Assembly: GCF_014697025.1 (NCBI RefSeq)
Contig: NZ_JACJRC010000010.1
Span: forward strand, 1-64,000
Reading direction: 5' to 3'
DNA length: 64,000 bases
Source: Alkalinema sp. FACHB-956
Lineage (GTDB): Bacteria; Cyanobacteriota; Cyanobacteriia; Leptolyngbyales; Leptolyngbyaceae
Positions 35,976 to 44,753 of the stretch are shown here, piece by piece. Every line of letters starts with the position of its first letter. The stretch's first letter is position 1. The notes below the pieces were generated by a model. That model had not been told where the DNA came from and searched no databases. It saw only the letters and a program-made list of their open reading frames with translations. A program made the translations under genes and the position numbers.

Positions 35976-36494
35976 ATGCTTTCCACAGAACAACTTACAC
36001 AAGTCGCCCAATGGCTGGGAATTGCCACGATCGCCCTTGCAGGTTTAGCAACACTGGCCTTTGCTTTGCAATGGAGCTTTCGTTTCCGGATGGTCGGCGT
36101 GGCCAGCTTTACCGGTGTCCTGACGGCTGGAGTCTTTGCATTGAGTCTGGCTTGGTATCAACGCCCAGAAGTCCCAGGGGCGGTTCCCTTCTCGCGGGTG
36201 TTTGATAATTCGACGGATCAAGTGGTCATTGCCGTTCCTTCGACGATCACCCCTGAGCAACTTGAGGCCACCCTCCAACAAGCCTCCTTTGATTTGTACT
36301 CACCGGGCCGGACCTCCCCCGACGGCACGATGACGATTCGCGCTAGAACCATCCTCCATCCCCAACCAGGACTTTCTCAGCCGGTGTATTTAGGGGTTGT
36401 GCGTCGGTCTATGGGCGTGCGGAATGATGTGAATCAACAAATTGAAATTGACCGAGACACATTGGTAAATTTGCCCAAAAATTCAGTGGGCTAG
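35976..36494 (+). CDS. ycf51: Ycf51 family membrane protein
   Basis: A 172-residue protein with two N-terminal membrane helices (LGIATIALAGLATLAFALQW and VGVASFTGVLTAGVFALSLA), separated by a short basic loop. The soluble part (FDNSTDQVVIAVPSTITPEQ, YLGVVRRSMGVRNDVNQQIE) matches the Ycf51/DUF2518 family found in cyanobacteria and red-lineage plastids. Function unknown. It begins 172 bases after the divergent guaB3 start and is followed within 30 bases by the dehydrogenase gene, likely one operon. Confidence 0.9.
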   Translation: MLSTEQLTQVAQWLGIATIALAGLATLAFALQWSFRFRMVGVASFTGVLTAGVFALSLAWYQRPEVPGAVPFSRVFDNSTDQVVIAVPSTITPEQLEATLQQASFDLYSPGRTSPDGTMTIRARTILHPQPGLSQPVYLGVVRRSMGVRNDVNQQIEIDRDTLVNLPKNSVG

Positions 36495-36522
36495 GTATTT
36501 TATTGCAGGTTGAGGTTTGATC

Positions 36523-37677
36523 ATGGCAACCACATCATCCTCCTCTCTTCTGGTTTCTGCGATCGCACCCGCGCAAGTGGTTCGAGGCTGGGATGCGTTG
36601 GAACAGATGGGGATTCCGATCGCGCGTTTGGGCCAACGGCCTTTATTAGTCGGTGGAGACGCCACTTTGGCAGTTGTTGAATCCCGGCTTAAGCCCGTGC
36701 TGGCGCAACAGAATTTAGTCGCTGCCTGGGGACGATACGGCTTGGACTGTAGTGAAGCGGCGTTGGCGAATTTACAGAGCGCAGCAGACTCCCATCAGGC
36801 GGATCTCATTATTGGGATCGGGGGTGGCAAGGCGTTGGATCTGGCGAAGCTCTTGGCCTACCAGCGCCGCTTACCGATCGTGACGATTCCCACCTCAGCC
36901 GCTACCTGCGCCGCTTGGACGGCGTTGTCCAACGTGTATTCCGAGGCGGGGGCATTTCTCTACGATGTGGGATTGCCTGCCTGTCCGGATTTACTGGTTT
37001 TAGACTACGGGCTAGTCGCCACTGCGCCGCGCCGCACGCTGGTGGCTGGCATTGGTGATGCGATCGCCAAGTGGTATGAAGCCTCGGTCAGCAGTGGTCA
37101 TTCTGAACGGACGTTCTTGGTCGCTGCGGTGCAACAGGCCAGGGTGCTGCGGGATCTCCTGTTCCAGAAGTCCAAGCAAGCGATCGAGGAGCCAGGAACT
37201 GAGATTTGGCAGGATGTGGTGGATGCCTCGGTGCTGTTAGCGGGGGTGATTGGAGGGATTGGCGGTGCTCAGTGTCGTACAGTGGCGGCCCATGCAGTAC
37301 ACAATGGCCTGACCCACCTCCCCGCGGCCCACGGAGCCCTCCATGGCGAAAAAGTAGCCTACGGTATTTTGGTGCAACTGCGGCTAGAAGAACTGTTACA
37401 GGGGAACCAATTAGCCGCGACCGCTCGTCAACAGTTGCTGAAATTTTACGACGAGATTGGCTTGCCGAAAACCTTAGCCGATTTGGGCCTGGACAGAATT
37501 ACGATCGCAGACTTGGAGCAGGCGGCGATCGTGGCCTGCAATCCCCAATCGGATATTCATCGCCTTCCCTTCCCAGTGGAACCCAGCCAACTGCTGGCTG
37601 CGATGGTTTCCACCACTGCACCTACCGCCTTTTCCGCCGTTGAATCTGCCGCTTTCCTTGAAGAGGTATCCCTATGA
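36523..37677 (+). CDS. Iron-containing alcohol dehydrogenase family protein (glycerol dehydrogenase-like)
   Basis: A 384-residue group III dehydrogenase-type enzyme. The NAD site is ADLIIGIGGGKALDLAKLLA; IPTSAATCAAWTALSNVYSE is the substrate-proximal stretch; metal-ligand candidates are the Asp in GIGDAIAKWYE and histidines in AHAVHNGLTHLP and AAHGALHGEKVAYG. The pattern matches the glycerol dehydrogenase-like branch, though cyanobacterial members are uncharacterised and may act on other polyols or phosphorylated sugars. Start at ATG 36523 (MATTSSSS). Overlaps the aminotransferase gene by four bases (ATGA), so the two are translationally coupled. Confidence 0.85.
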   Translation: MATTSSSSLLVSAIAPAQVVRGWDALEQMGIPIARLGQRPLLVGGDATLAVVESRLKPVLAQQNLVAAWGRYGLDCSEAALANLQSAADSHQADLIIGIGGGKALDLAKLLAYQRRLPIVTIPTSAATCAAWTALSNVYSEAGAFLYDVGLPACPDLLVLDYGLVATAPRRTLVAGIGDAIAKWYEASVSSGHSERTFLVAAVQQARVLRDLLFQKSKQAIEEPGTEIWQDVVDASVLLAGVIGGIGGAQCRTVAAHAVHNGLTHLPAAHGALHGEKVAYGILVQLRLEELLQGNQLAATARQQLLKFYDEIGLPKTLADLGLDRITIADLEQAAIVACNPQSDIHRLPFPVEPSQLLAAMVSTTAPTAFSAVESAAFLEEVSL

Positions 37678-38885
37678 CCCCCACTTGGATTTCCACCGCC
37701 GATCGTCTCAAAGCACTTCCCCAGTACGTCTTTGCCCGGTTGGATGAACTGAAGGCCAATGCCCGTGCCCAAGGGGTCGATTTGATTGATTTGGGGATGG
37801 GAAATCCAGATGGAGCTACACCGCAACCTGTTGTTGACGCGGCTCAACGGGCCTTACAGGATGTTAAGAACCATGGTTATCCGCCCTTTGAAGGCACGGC
37901 CAGTTTCCGGACCGCCATTACCGACTGGTATCAACGTCATTATGATGTGCAGCTAGATCCCGATGGGGAAGCTCTGCCATTACTGGGATCAAAGGAAGGG
38001 TTAACGCACTTAGCGCTGGCCTATATCAATCCCGGCGACACAATTTTGGTGCCGAGTCCCTCCTATCCGCCCCATTTCCGGGGGCCATTGTTGGCGGGGG
38101 CAGACTTGTACCCCTTAATGCTATCGGCAGAGAAGGATTGGCTGATTGATCTGGGAGCGATTCCCGATGAGGTCGCGCAGCGGGCTAAGATTCTTTATTT
38201 CAACTACCCCAGCAATCCCACCACGGCAACGGCTCCCCGCGAGTTTTTTGAAGAGGTGGTGGCCTTTGCTCGGAAGCATGAGATTTTGCTGGTGCATGAC
38301 CAAGCCTATGCGGAATTGGCCTTTGATGGCTATCAACCGACGAGTTTGCTGGAAATTCCCGGCGCGAAGGACATCGGTGTTGAGTTCCACACCCTCTCCA
38401 AGACCTACAACATGGCGGGCTGGCGAATTGGGTTTGTCGTGGGGAATCGCCATGTCATCCAAGGGTTGCGCACCCTAAAGACCAATCTGGACTATGGGCT
38501 TTTCTCGGCCTTACAAGCGGCGGCGGAAACGGCGCTGCGGTTGCCAGAACCCTACATTCAGGAAGTGCGCGATCGCTATCGCACGCGGCGGGACTTTTTG
38601 ATTGAGGGCTTGGGTAAGTTGGGCTGGACGATCCCCAAACCCAGCGCCACGATGTACCTTTGGGTACCCTGTCCGATCGGTCAAACCTCGACGGATTTTG
38701 CACTTTCTGTTCTGCAAACTACGGGAGTGGTGGTGACGCCGGGGAATGCCTTTGGGACGGGAGGAGAAGGCTACGTGCGGGTTAGCTTGATTGCGGAGTG
38801 CGATCGGTTGCAGGAAGCCCTCGATCGGCTAACTCAGGCGGGCATCCGCTACGATACTCCGGCCCTTGTTTCGATGGAATCCTAA
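37674..38885 (+). CDS. Class I/II PLP aminotransferase (AlaC/aspartate aminotransferase-like)
   Basis: A 403-residue fold-type I aminotransferase. IDLGMGNPDGATPQPVVDAA, PLLGSKEGLTHLALAYINPG, LVPSPSYPPHF, FNYPSNPTTATAPREFFEEV, LVHDQAYAELAFDGYQPTSL and the PLP-lysine segment HTLSKTYNMAGWRIGFV are all present. The MGNPDG opening is shared with E. coli AlaC and with cyanobacterial enzymes annotated as aspartate aminotransferase; substrate is likely alanine, aspartate or a related amino acid. Coupled to the dehydrogenase gene; the pair could link oxidation of a polyol or hydroxy compound to amination, which is inference. Confidence 0.88.
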   Translation: MTPTWISTADRLKALPQYVFARLDELKANARAQGVDLIDLGMGNPDGATPQPVVDAAQRALQDVKNHGYPPFEGTASFRTAITDWYQRHYDVQLDPDGEALPLLGSKEGLTHLALAYINPGDTILVPSPSYPPHFRGPLLAGADLYPLMLSAEKDWLIDLGAIPDEVAQRAKILYFNYPSNPTTATAPREFFEEVVAFARKHEILLVHDQAYAELAFDGYQPTSLLEIPGAKDIGVEFHTLSKTYNMAGWRIGFVVGNRHVIQGLRTLKTNLDYGLFSALQAAAETALRLPEPYIQEVRDRYRTRRDFLIEGLGKLGWTIPKPSATMYLWVPCPIGQTSTDFALSVLQTTGVVVTPGNAFGTGGEGYVRVSLIAECDRLQEALDRLTQAGIRYDTPALVSMES

Positions 38886-38990
38886 ACGGGTTCCTTGGAA
38901 ATCACTCTGTTCCTTGGAAATAACCAGGGTTACGATCACCCTAGACGCGGTTTCAGTTCACCGCAACAGCAAGCAAAAATAATCAAAATA

Positions 38991-39025
38991 CAAAATAAAA
39001 GGGGGCAATTTTCATTGCCCCCTTT
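38991..39025. terminator. Bidirectional terminator between aminotransferase gene and pilQ
   Basis: GGGGGCAAT (39001-39009), TTTC loop and ATTGCCCCC (39014-39022), with AAAATAAAA before and TTTC after, gives a nine-pair GC-rich stem usable in both directions between convergent genes. Confidence 0.92.
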
Positions 39026-39057
39026 CTCACCATTTAACCCTTCACAACCCAATCACT

Positions 39058-41229
39058 CTAGTTGTTGCTCTTTTGCAGCATCTGCTGAGCTTCCTTGCTG
39101 GGGTTATAACCAAACCCAAAGGTAGACCGATCGCTGTCGTCAACAATCTTAGGCGTTACCAGCACGATAACTTCTTTGCGTTCATTTTGCCGCTCTGTCC
39201 GACGGAAGAGTGCACCTAATAGTGGCAGATCACCCAGAATTGGCACCTTCCGCACATTAGCTCGATCGGCTTCTTGAATGACCCCGGTGAGTAGCAAGGA
39301 TTGGCCATCCCGAATCCGAATCAATCCTGTGTTAACCTCACGGCTTTGCAGGAGCGTAACTTGTTGTTGAGCAATCTGTCCACCGGCAGGCAAACTCACA
39401 CTTTCCGTCCGTTGAGGTGACTTAATCACGGGTTTAATGCGCATCGAGATAAACCCGTTATCGTCGATCCGCTCCACAGCCAAGTCCAGGGTTAACCCAG
39501 CTTCCTGTTTTTCAATCGTGACTGTCACCGTTGGCGGAGAACCTGCCTGCGTTTCTACTTTGAAGTTCGTAATGACTTCTTCAGTCAGTTTCACCTGGGA
39601 GTTTTGGCCCTCCTGTACCACTAGGGTTGGATCAGTCAAAATCTTGGCGTTCTGATTCACGATCGCCGCTTGCAGTTGGCCTAACCAGCGATTGCCCACA
39701 TCAAAGGAGATGGGTGGAATGACTGATACCGGCGCTAAACCCACCGATTGATCAACCAAGGTTGCAGGGGCAGAGGCGGGACTACGGCTCCCCAGGTTGA
39801 TAATGGCGGTTCCACCGGAGTTCACAACGTTCGTGTCGTTGATATTGAAGGAGAAACTGGTCCCTGCCCGGTTAATACCCAGTAGGTTCACATCAATAAT
39901 CTTGACGCTAACGGACGCTTGGCGCTTCCGGGCATCTAATTGGGTTAACAATGCCGTCGCGATCGCCACTTTACGCGGTGAGCCGGTCAGCGTAATGCTA
40001 TTCAAGCGGTTATCGCCCGATACCGAAAGTCCCCGTAAAATCAGGGGGCCAACCCCTTCATTGGCTCGCAGTGCCAGGATGGTCGGCGTCCGAGTTTCGA
40101 TCGTTCTGGCGGCTGCCCCTTCCCCAACGGTTTGTACCTGCACCTGGGTGATGGGCAACTGGGTTTCTGCCCCTTGGGTCGTCAAAAAGTTAGAGGCATT
40201 TTCCGTTGTGGTTTGGTTGAGCCGAATTGTGCGGGAAATCACATTCCGCGCATCATCCGGCAGCCGAGGTCCTACAAACACCGTGCGGCCCACGCGATTG
40301 GCTTCCAGGCTAGCACATTGAGAACCCCCGCCTGGTGCACCGCTAGACGCTCCCGAGGGGGCAACACAGGCAATTCTCAGGACGTAGTTGAAAACATCCT
40401 GGACAGATTCATTCTCAATATCCAGAGATACCGTCGGCCCACCAGAGCTAGAGCCAGAACCCGGTGCGCCAGGGACTGCTGCTCCAGGGCCAGATCCAGG
40501 CGTTTCTGCAAAGGCCAGGTTCATGCCTGCCGCCCGTGCCAAAAGCGACAAGACTTCCCGCACAGGGGCATCCCGCAGCACCAAGCGTGGAATCCGCTCA
40601 CTGGTACCTAGGTCGATATAACTCGGACTGGTGTCAATCTGTGCCACCGCCATATCACCCACTGGAGGCGGAGAAGCCTTGGGCAGCAGCGGCGGTACCG
40701 GCGTGATCGGTGCAACGGGAGCCGTCCGGGGGGCTGTGGGATTCGGGACAAAGGGCGCGATCGAAGGCGCTGGGGTGGGGGCAGCGCTGGGGGCTGGGGG
40801 GGCTTGGGCGATGCGATTGTCGCCCGGTTTGCCATTCACGCTAAACACCACACTGCCGCCATCTTTGCGGGTAATTTGTCCGGTGGGGGTACCGTTTTGG
40901 CCGACCACCGTCACCTGGACGCCGTTATTCACCGGAGACACCATGACTGAAGCAATGCCTGGAGCCGGATTATCCTGACGTAGGGGTTGATTCTTGGCTA
41001 ACTGGGCATTGAAAATAAACCCTGTCCAAGTATTACCTCGGTTGGTATTAAAGACTTGAGGCGCTTTACCGCCTTCAGATTGGGTCTTCAGGATAACGTC
41101 AAATCCCGTTTGACTGGGGCTGACTTGCACATCGGTCACTTGGGTGGACGCTGCAAAGGCAGGGTGGGCAACTGCGACTAGCGCGACCGTTGCAGCCAGT
41201 GCTCCACTAATTTCTCGAAACTGTCTCAC
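39058..41229 (-). CDS. pilQ: Type IV pilus secretin PilQ
   Basis: A 723-residue outer-membrane secretin. Signal peptide ends at HPAFAAS (about 26). An AMIN domain (30-140) binds peptidoglycan; 140-205 is Ala/Pro-rich; an STN/N0-type segment near 215-260 (PRLVLRDAPVREVLSLLARA) is followed by N1-type repeats and the secretin core (about 500-705) with PTLVVQEGQNSQVKLTEEVI, LAVERIDDNGFISMRIKPVI and VPILGDLPLLGALFRRTERQ, ending VIVLVTPKIV. Forms the pilus exit pore for motility and DNA uptake. Last gene of the pilMNO-pilQ set, 136 bases after pilO. Confidence 0.95.
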   Translation of the reverse strand: MRQFREISGALAATVALVAVAHPAFAASTQVTDVQVSPSQTGFDVILKTQSEGGKAPQVFNTNRGNTWTGFIFNAQLAKNQPLRQDNPAPGIASVMVSPVNNGVQVTVVGQNGTPTGQITRKDGGSVVFSVNGKPGDNRIAQAPPAPSAAPTPAPSIAPFVPNPTAPRTAPVAPITPVPPLLPKASPPPVGDMAVAQIDTSPSYIDLGTSERIPRLVLRDAPVREVLSLLARAAGMNLAFAETPGSGPGAAVPGAPGSGSSSGGPTVSLDIENESVQDVFNYVLRIACVAPSGASSGAPGGGSQCASLEANRVGRTVFVGPRLPDDARNVISRTIRLNQTTTENASNFLTTQGAETQLPITQVQVQTVGEGAAARTIETRTPTILALRANEGVGPLILRGLSVSGDNRLNSITLTGSPRKVAIATALLTQLDARKRQASVSVKIIDVNLLGINRAGTSFSFNINDTNVVNSGGTAIINLGSRSPASAPATLVDQSVGLAPVSVIPPISFDVGNRWLGQLQAAIVNQNAKILTDPTLVVQEGQNSQVKLTEEVITNFKVETQAGSPPTVTVTIEKQEAGLTLDLAVERIDDNGFISMRIKPVIKSPQRTESVSLPAGGQIAQQQVTLLQSREVNTGLIRIRDGQSLLLTGVIQEADRANVRKVPILGDLPLLGALFRRTERQNERKEVIVLVTPKIVDDSDRSTFGFGYNPSKEAQQMLQKSNN

Positions 41230-41365
41230 AGTACACTCCTCTGATGGAAAAGGGTGATGGAAAAGGGTTGTGAAGCGGTCGCGCCTTGGGAAAGATCGCG
41301 ATCGTCTAATCTATCAAGGTCAACACAAGCAAGGTCAACGTCAAACGAAGTCCTTGCCCTTAGCC

Positions 41366-42322
41366 CTACTTGGCCGCAGGACTGGGACTAGGGCTGGGGG
41401 CTAATTTCTTCGTCTCATCGGGGGTGAGGGGAATGAGCGCATCCATCTTGAAGGAAGTCGTCACTAAGGAATCGGGTTGACAATTCGTCAAAAACCGGAT
41501 TTGGTCAGCGGACTTAATGGTGCCGTCCCCTGGGTTGACTTCGTAGAGGCGACCGACTTTGGCTTCTTGGCCGCCCCGCCCCCGTTTGACGTTGAGTTCA
41601 CGAACAATCAACAGTGGCTGCAATCGCTCGATCGTGCGGAAAATGTTTTGGGTTTGATTAAAACTCCCTTCAAACTCAACGGTAATGGTCTTGCGTTTCA
41701 GCTTGTTGTTGAGGGATTCTCCGAGGGACCCATCGTTCACCACCCCTGGAATGGCAGTGGCTGCCGCTGGATTGTTTGCCTGGGCCGGATCAACAAAGGG
41801 TTGAAACTTCCGCAGTTTCGCTTCAGCCACGATCGGGCCAAATTGCTCTTCAAACTTTTGAGCACTGGCTAGATTGGTGTATTGCTCTTTAACCCAACTG
41901 GGGCAACTGGCTAATTTTGTCCGTTTTTCATTGACAACCCCGCGATTATTCTTTTCAATCAACTGACTGAGATCAAACAGAATCGTATCGAGGTTCTTTT
42001 CTGAGGCAAACAAAGCCAAAACTTGCTGACGCTGCTGTTCCACTTTGGCTAATCGCACCTTGGAATCTTTCAGCTTCTTTTCGATCGTTTGCTGTTCTTT
42101 CAGTTGCTCCTGCTTCTCGGCCACTTGCGCCTTGAGCTGGTTGTATTGATCCAATGCCGGCTGACCCAGATTCAGCCACAATAGGATGGCACCGACGACT
42201 CCACCAACCCCCAACAAAACTCCCGTCACCGTTGGAGTGAAAGTGATGCCAAAGGCCGAGGGATAATTGGGGCCTGAATCAAATTCAGGATCTTGAGGAA
42301 TAAAATCTCCACTAGCGGTCAT
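41366..42322 (-). CDS. pilO: Type IV pilus inner-membrane protein PilO
   Basis: A 318-residue bitopic protein. One membrane helix (VTGVLLGVGGVVGAILLWLN, about 34-53), a coiled coil (LKAQVAEKQEQLKEQQTIEK onward, to about 110), then a ferredoxin-like periplasmic domain with VEFEGSFNQTQNIFRTIERL and QPLLIVRELNVKRG. The C-terminus is Pro/Ser-rich. PilO pairs with PilN to connect PilM/PilC to PilQ. Its ATG overlaps the pilN stop (ATGA-type overlap, 42319-42322). Confidence 0.9.
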   Translation of the reverse strand: MTASGDFIPQDPEFDSGPNYPSAFGITFTPTVTGVLLGVGGVVGAILLWLNLGQPALDQYNQLKAQVAEKQEQLKEQQTIEKKLKDSKVRLAKVEQQRQQVLALFASEKNLDTILFDLSQLIEKNNRGVVNEKRTKLASCPSWVKEQYTNLASAQKFEEQFGPIVAEAKLRKFQPFVDPAQANNPAAATAIPGVVNDGSLGESLNNKLKRKTITVEFEGSFNQTQNIFRTIERLQPLLIVRELNVKRGRGGQEAKVGRLYEVNPGDGTIKSADQIRFLTNCQPDSLVTTSFKMDALIPLTPDETKKLAPSPSPSPAAK

Positions 42323-43134
42323 GGTTTAATCACTCCCTTGTTTTTGAGGGACTCAATGCGGCTAACAAGACCCACTGCTCCCTTGCGATCGAGTTCCCGA
42401 ACCAAATCAGCAGTCGGCACTTCGGTCACTGCCGTTTGAATGGAAAACTTGATGTCACCTGGAAACTTGGGAATGTCTAATGTTTGAGAAGAGCCCGTAT
42501 CCTTGCGTTCGATCGGCAAGCTGATCTGCGACAGCGCCTTAGGATCTTCCCGTTCTACAGAAACGATGCTAGTTTGATCCCCCTTCAGGAAGTTGGATTG
42601 CTGCAACACGACTAGAAAATCGTTCACCTCTTCAAAGCTGCGGGCAATGCCTTGAATCACCACAACACCCGAGGTGGGACTGTTGGCGGCGGCGGTTCCC
42701 GCTTGTTGCCCTTGAGGTTGCTGTTGGGTAATGGAACTTAACTGAATCCCCGCAGGCATGCGATCGCGCAGATCCTGAGCCATAGCAGACCAGGGTTTAA
42801 TTTGGTTAAACACAGAGGCTAACGCTTGAATTTCGTCTTCCGCTGCTTTTACCTTTTTCTCGGCTTCGGCTAACTCTTTTTTCTTCGCTTCCAAGTTCCC
42901 CAGTTGGCTATCTAAGCGCGCTTGCTCATCTTGCAAGGCTCCATTTTGCCAATTGAGAAATCCCCAAGCCCCCAATGTGCCAAACAAGCACAGCACCATC
43001 AAGCCCGTCCCCAGATATAAAGGCCGTTTGTCGTCTGGAGAGAGTCCTGTACTGAGGCCGCCGCGACTTCTAGATGCGGAATCGGGTTTGAGATCGGGAC
43101 GATCGTTGAGAAAATTAATATCTAAGCTGTACAT
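42319..43134 (-). CDS. pilN: Type IV pilus assembly protein PilN
   Basis: A 271-residue bitopic protein. The cytoplasmic N-terminus MYSLDINFLNDRPDLKP carries the NFLxxR-like motif that inserts into PilM. Membrane helix YLGTGLMVLCLFGTLGAWGF (about 40-59), coiled coil (LDSQLGNLEAKKKELAEAEK), then a periplasmic ferredoxin-like domain with WSAMAQDLRDRMPAGIQLSS and VVVIQGIARSFEEVNDFLVV. Starts one base before the end of pilM and overlaps pilO, so the three are coupled. Confidence 0.93.
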   Translation of the reverse strand: MYSLDINFLNDRPDLKPDSASRSRGGLSTGLSPDDKRPLYLGTGLMVLCLFGTLGAWGFLNWQNGALQDEQARLDSQLGNLEAKKKELAEAEKKVKAAEDEIQALASVFNQIKPWSAMAQDLRDRMPAGIQLSSITQQQPQGQQAGTAAANSPTSGVVVIQGIARSFEEVNDFLVVLQQSNFLKGDQTSIVSVEREDPKALSQISLPIERKDTGSSQTLDIPKFPGDIKFSIQTAVTEVPTADLVRELDRKGAVGLVSRIESLKNKGVIKP

Positions 43135-44238
43135 CTACCATGCCTCCCGTAAACCTAGGCCCAGCACGACGCCTAAACTCGGTCTAACCGTATCTGGAAT
43201 TTCCTGGGTGGTTTCCAATGCCAACGCTGCTACAGGATCGATTTGACTACAGGGCAAGCTCAATCGTTGGGTAAAAAATTCGTCTAGTTGGCCAATGGCA
43301 GCCCCTGGGCCAGCCAAGAGCAACTGAGCGACCTCTAGGTTTTCCCCTTGATTGGTATAGAAGTCGATCGATCGGCGCAACTCATCGGCGAGCTCACCTA
43401 AGATCCGCAACATGGCTGCGGTTCCTGGGTTGGTGCCCCCAGGCCGCCCGCCCATGTCGGCACTCACAGGAATGGTCATCCCCTGCAACAAATCAATACT
43501 GCGTGAAGGCGGTAAGTTCATGGCGCGGGACAGAGCACTTTGGATTTGGTAGGTGCCAATTGGCACGGTGCGGGAAAATTGCGGAACGCCATCCACAGTG
43601 ATCGAAATTTCAGTACTTTCAAACTCAATATCGACGATCGCAACGGCTTCTTGGGGGGCGAACTGACGCAACTGGTCTCGAATGGTGCGAATTAGCGAAA
43701 AGCTGCTAATTTCTAACACATCAATCTCCAGTCCCGCTTGCCGAAAGGTGCGGATGTAGGAGTCAGTCATTTCCTTGCGGGTAGCCACCAACAGCACTTG
43801 AACTTTTTCAATGCCATCTTCGTCGATGAACAGGCCCAGCTTTTGGTAGTCCACATCTGCTTCTTCCCGTGGGAAGGGCAGGTACAGACCCGCCTCCTGG
43901 TTCAGCACCATGTCCCGCAATTCCCGATCGTCTAACTCCGCAGGAACCGGAATAATCCGCGTCACCGTATCTCGCCCGCCAAGCACAGCTGTGGCAACCT
44001 GTTTTGCCTTGATTTTGTTCTCTGCCATGGCTGATTGAATTAATTCCGCCATAGCAGATTGATCGACAATTTGACCTTCCTGAAAAATGCCTTCTGGAAC
44101 AGGAATGGTTACATAATTTGCCAGCCGAAATTTTTGCCCTTGCCGCCGCAAAAGCACGATGTTGACGCGATCGGGAGCCAATTCAATACCGACCCCTTTC
44201 GACTTCTTTGAAAATAGACCCTTAAAACTGTTAACCAC
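43135..44238 (-). CDS. pilM: Type IV pilus assembly ATPase-fold protein PilM
   Basis: A 367-residue actin-like cytoplasmic protein. KKSKGVGIELAPDRVNIVLL starts the first subdomain; VTRIIPVPAELDDRELRDMV, EAVAIVDIEFESTEISITVD (phosphate region), QFSRTVPIGTYQIQSAL and LEVAQLLLAGPGAAIGQLDE (adenosine region) follow the FtsA/PilM pattern. It binds the N-terminal peptide of PilN and links the cytoplasmic motor to the periplasmic PilN-PilO complex. First gene of the pil operon; the promoter should lie in the following 500-base space. Confidence 0.94.
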   Translation of the reverse strand: MVNSFKGLFSKKSKGVGIELAPDRVNIVLLRRQGQKFRLANYVTIPVPEGIFQEGQIVDQSAMAELIQSAMAENKIKAKQVATAVLGGRDTVTRIIPVPAELDDRELRDMVLNQEAGLYLPFPREEADVDYQKLGLFIDEDGIEKVQVLLVATRKEMTDSYIRTFRQAGLEIDVLEISSFSLIRTIRDQLRQFAPQEAVAIVDIEFESTEISITVDGVPQFSRTVPIGTYQIQSALSRAMNLPPSRSIDLLQGMTIPVSADMGGRPGGTNPGTAAMLRILGELADELRRSIDFYTNQGENLEVAQLLLAGPGAAIGQLDEFFTQRLSLPCSQIDPVAALALETTQEIPDTVRPSLGVVLGLGLREAW

Positions 44239-44753
44239 AGCGTTGCTAGCCCACTATGAACGAGTTTGAAAGTAAGAAATGGCGAACCGAAACACGACAA
44301 CTCACTGTTGAATACAGTGTGTTCTACCGCATGGTACACAATTTATTTCAGAATGAACGACTAGTTTTGCCAAGATGATCAATCTCTCGCAATCTAGCGC
44401 GACTCTTGCTATAGACTCGATCTGAAAATCGAGCAATTATCCTATAGAGACTGCGTTAGAGTTCCTCTTCAGATAGCAAATTGCATCTCATTTTGGAGAG
44501 AATTTGCATCGACTGAATGTTCCAATCGATGAAATCTAGAAACTCTAAAAAGTAGGTTCAATTTATAAGCATGAAGCTACTCAATTAGCCCAAGATGTTC
44601 TTCGTTGAAGAAACATTTGATCTAAATACGAATAGCACCCCAACAGTGATGTTACACACAATCTTCAAAAACGCACGAAAAAATCTGAGTTTTCCGCAAG
44701 ATTCGCTCCTTTGGTAGACTGACCGGGATAGTCAAGCCCCGTTCCTAAGCTGG
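44239..44753. other. Intergenic region between pilM and the sugar-binding lipoprotein
   Basis: AT-richer than its surroundings, no coding frame recognised. One small inverted repeat CTCGAT/ATCGAG (44416-44433). It must hold the pil operon promoter (minus) and the promoter of the plus-strand lipoprotein gene. Confidence 0.5.
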
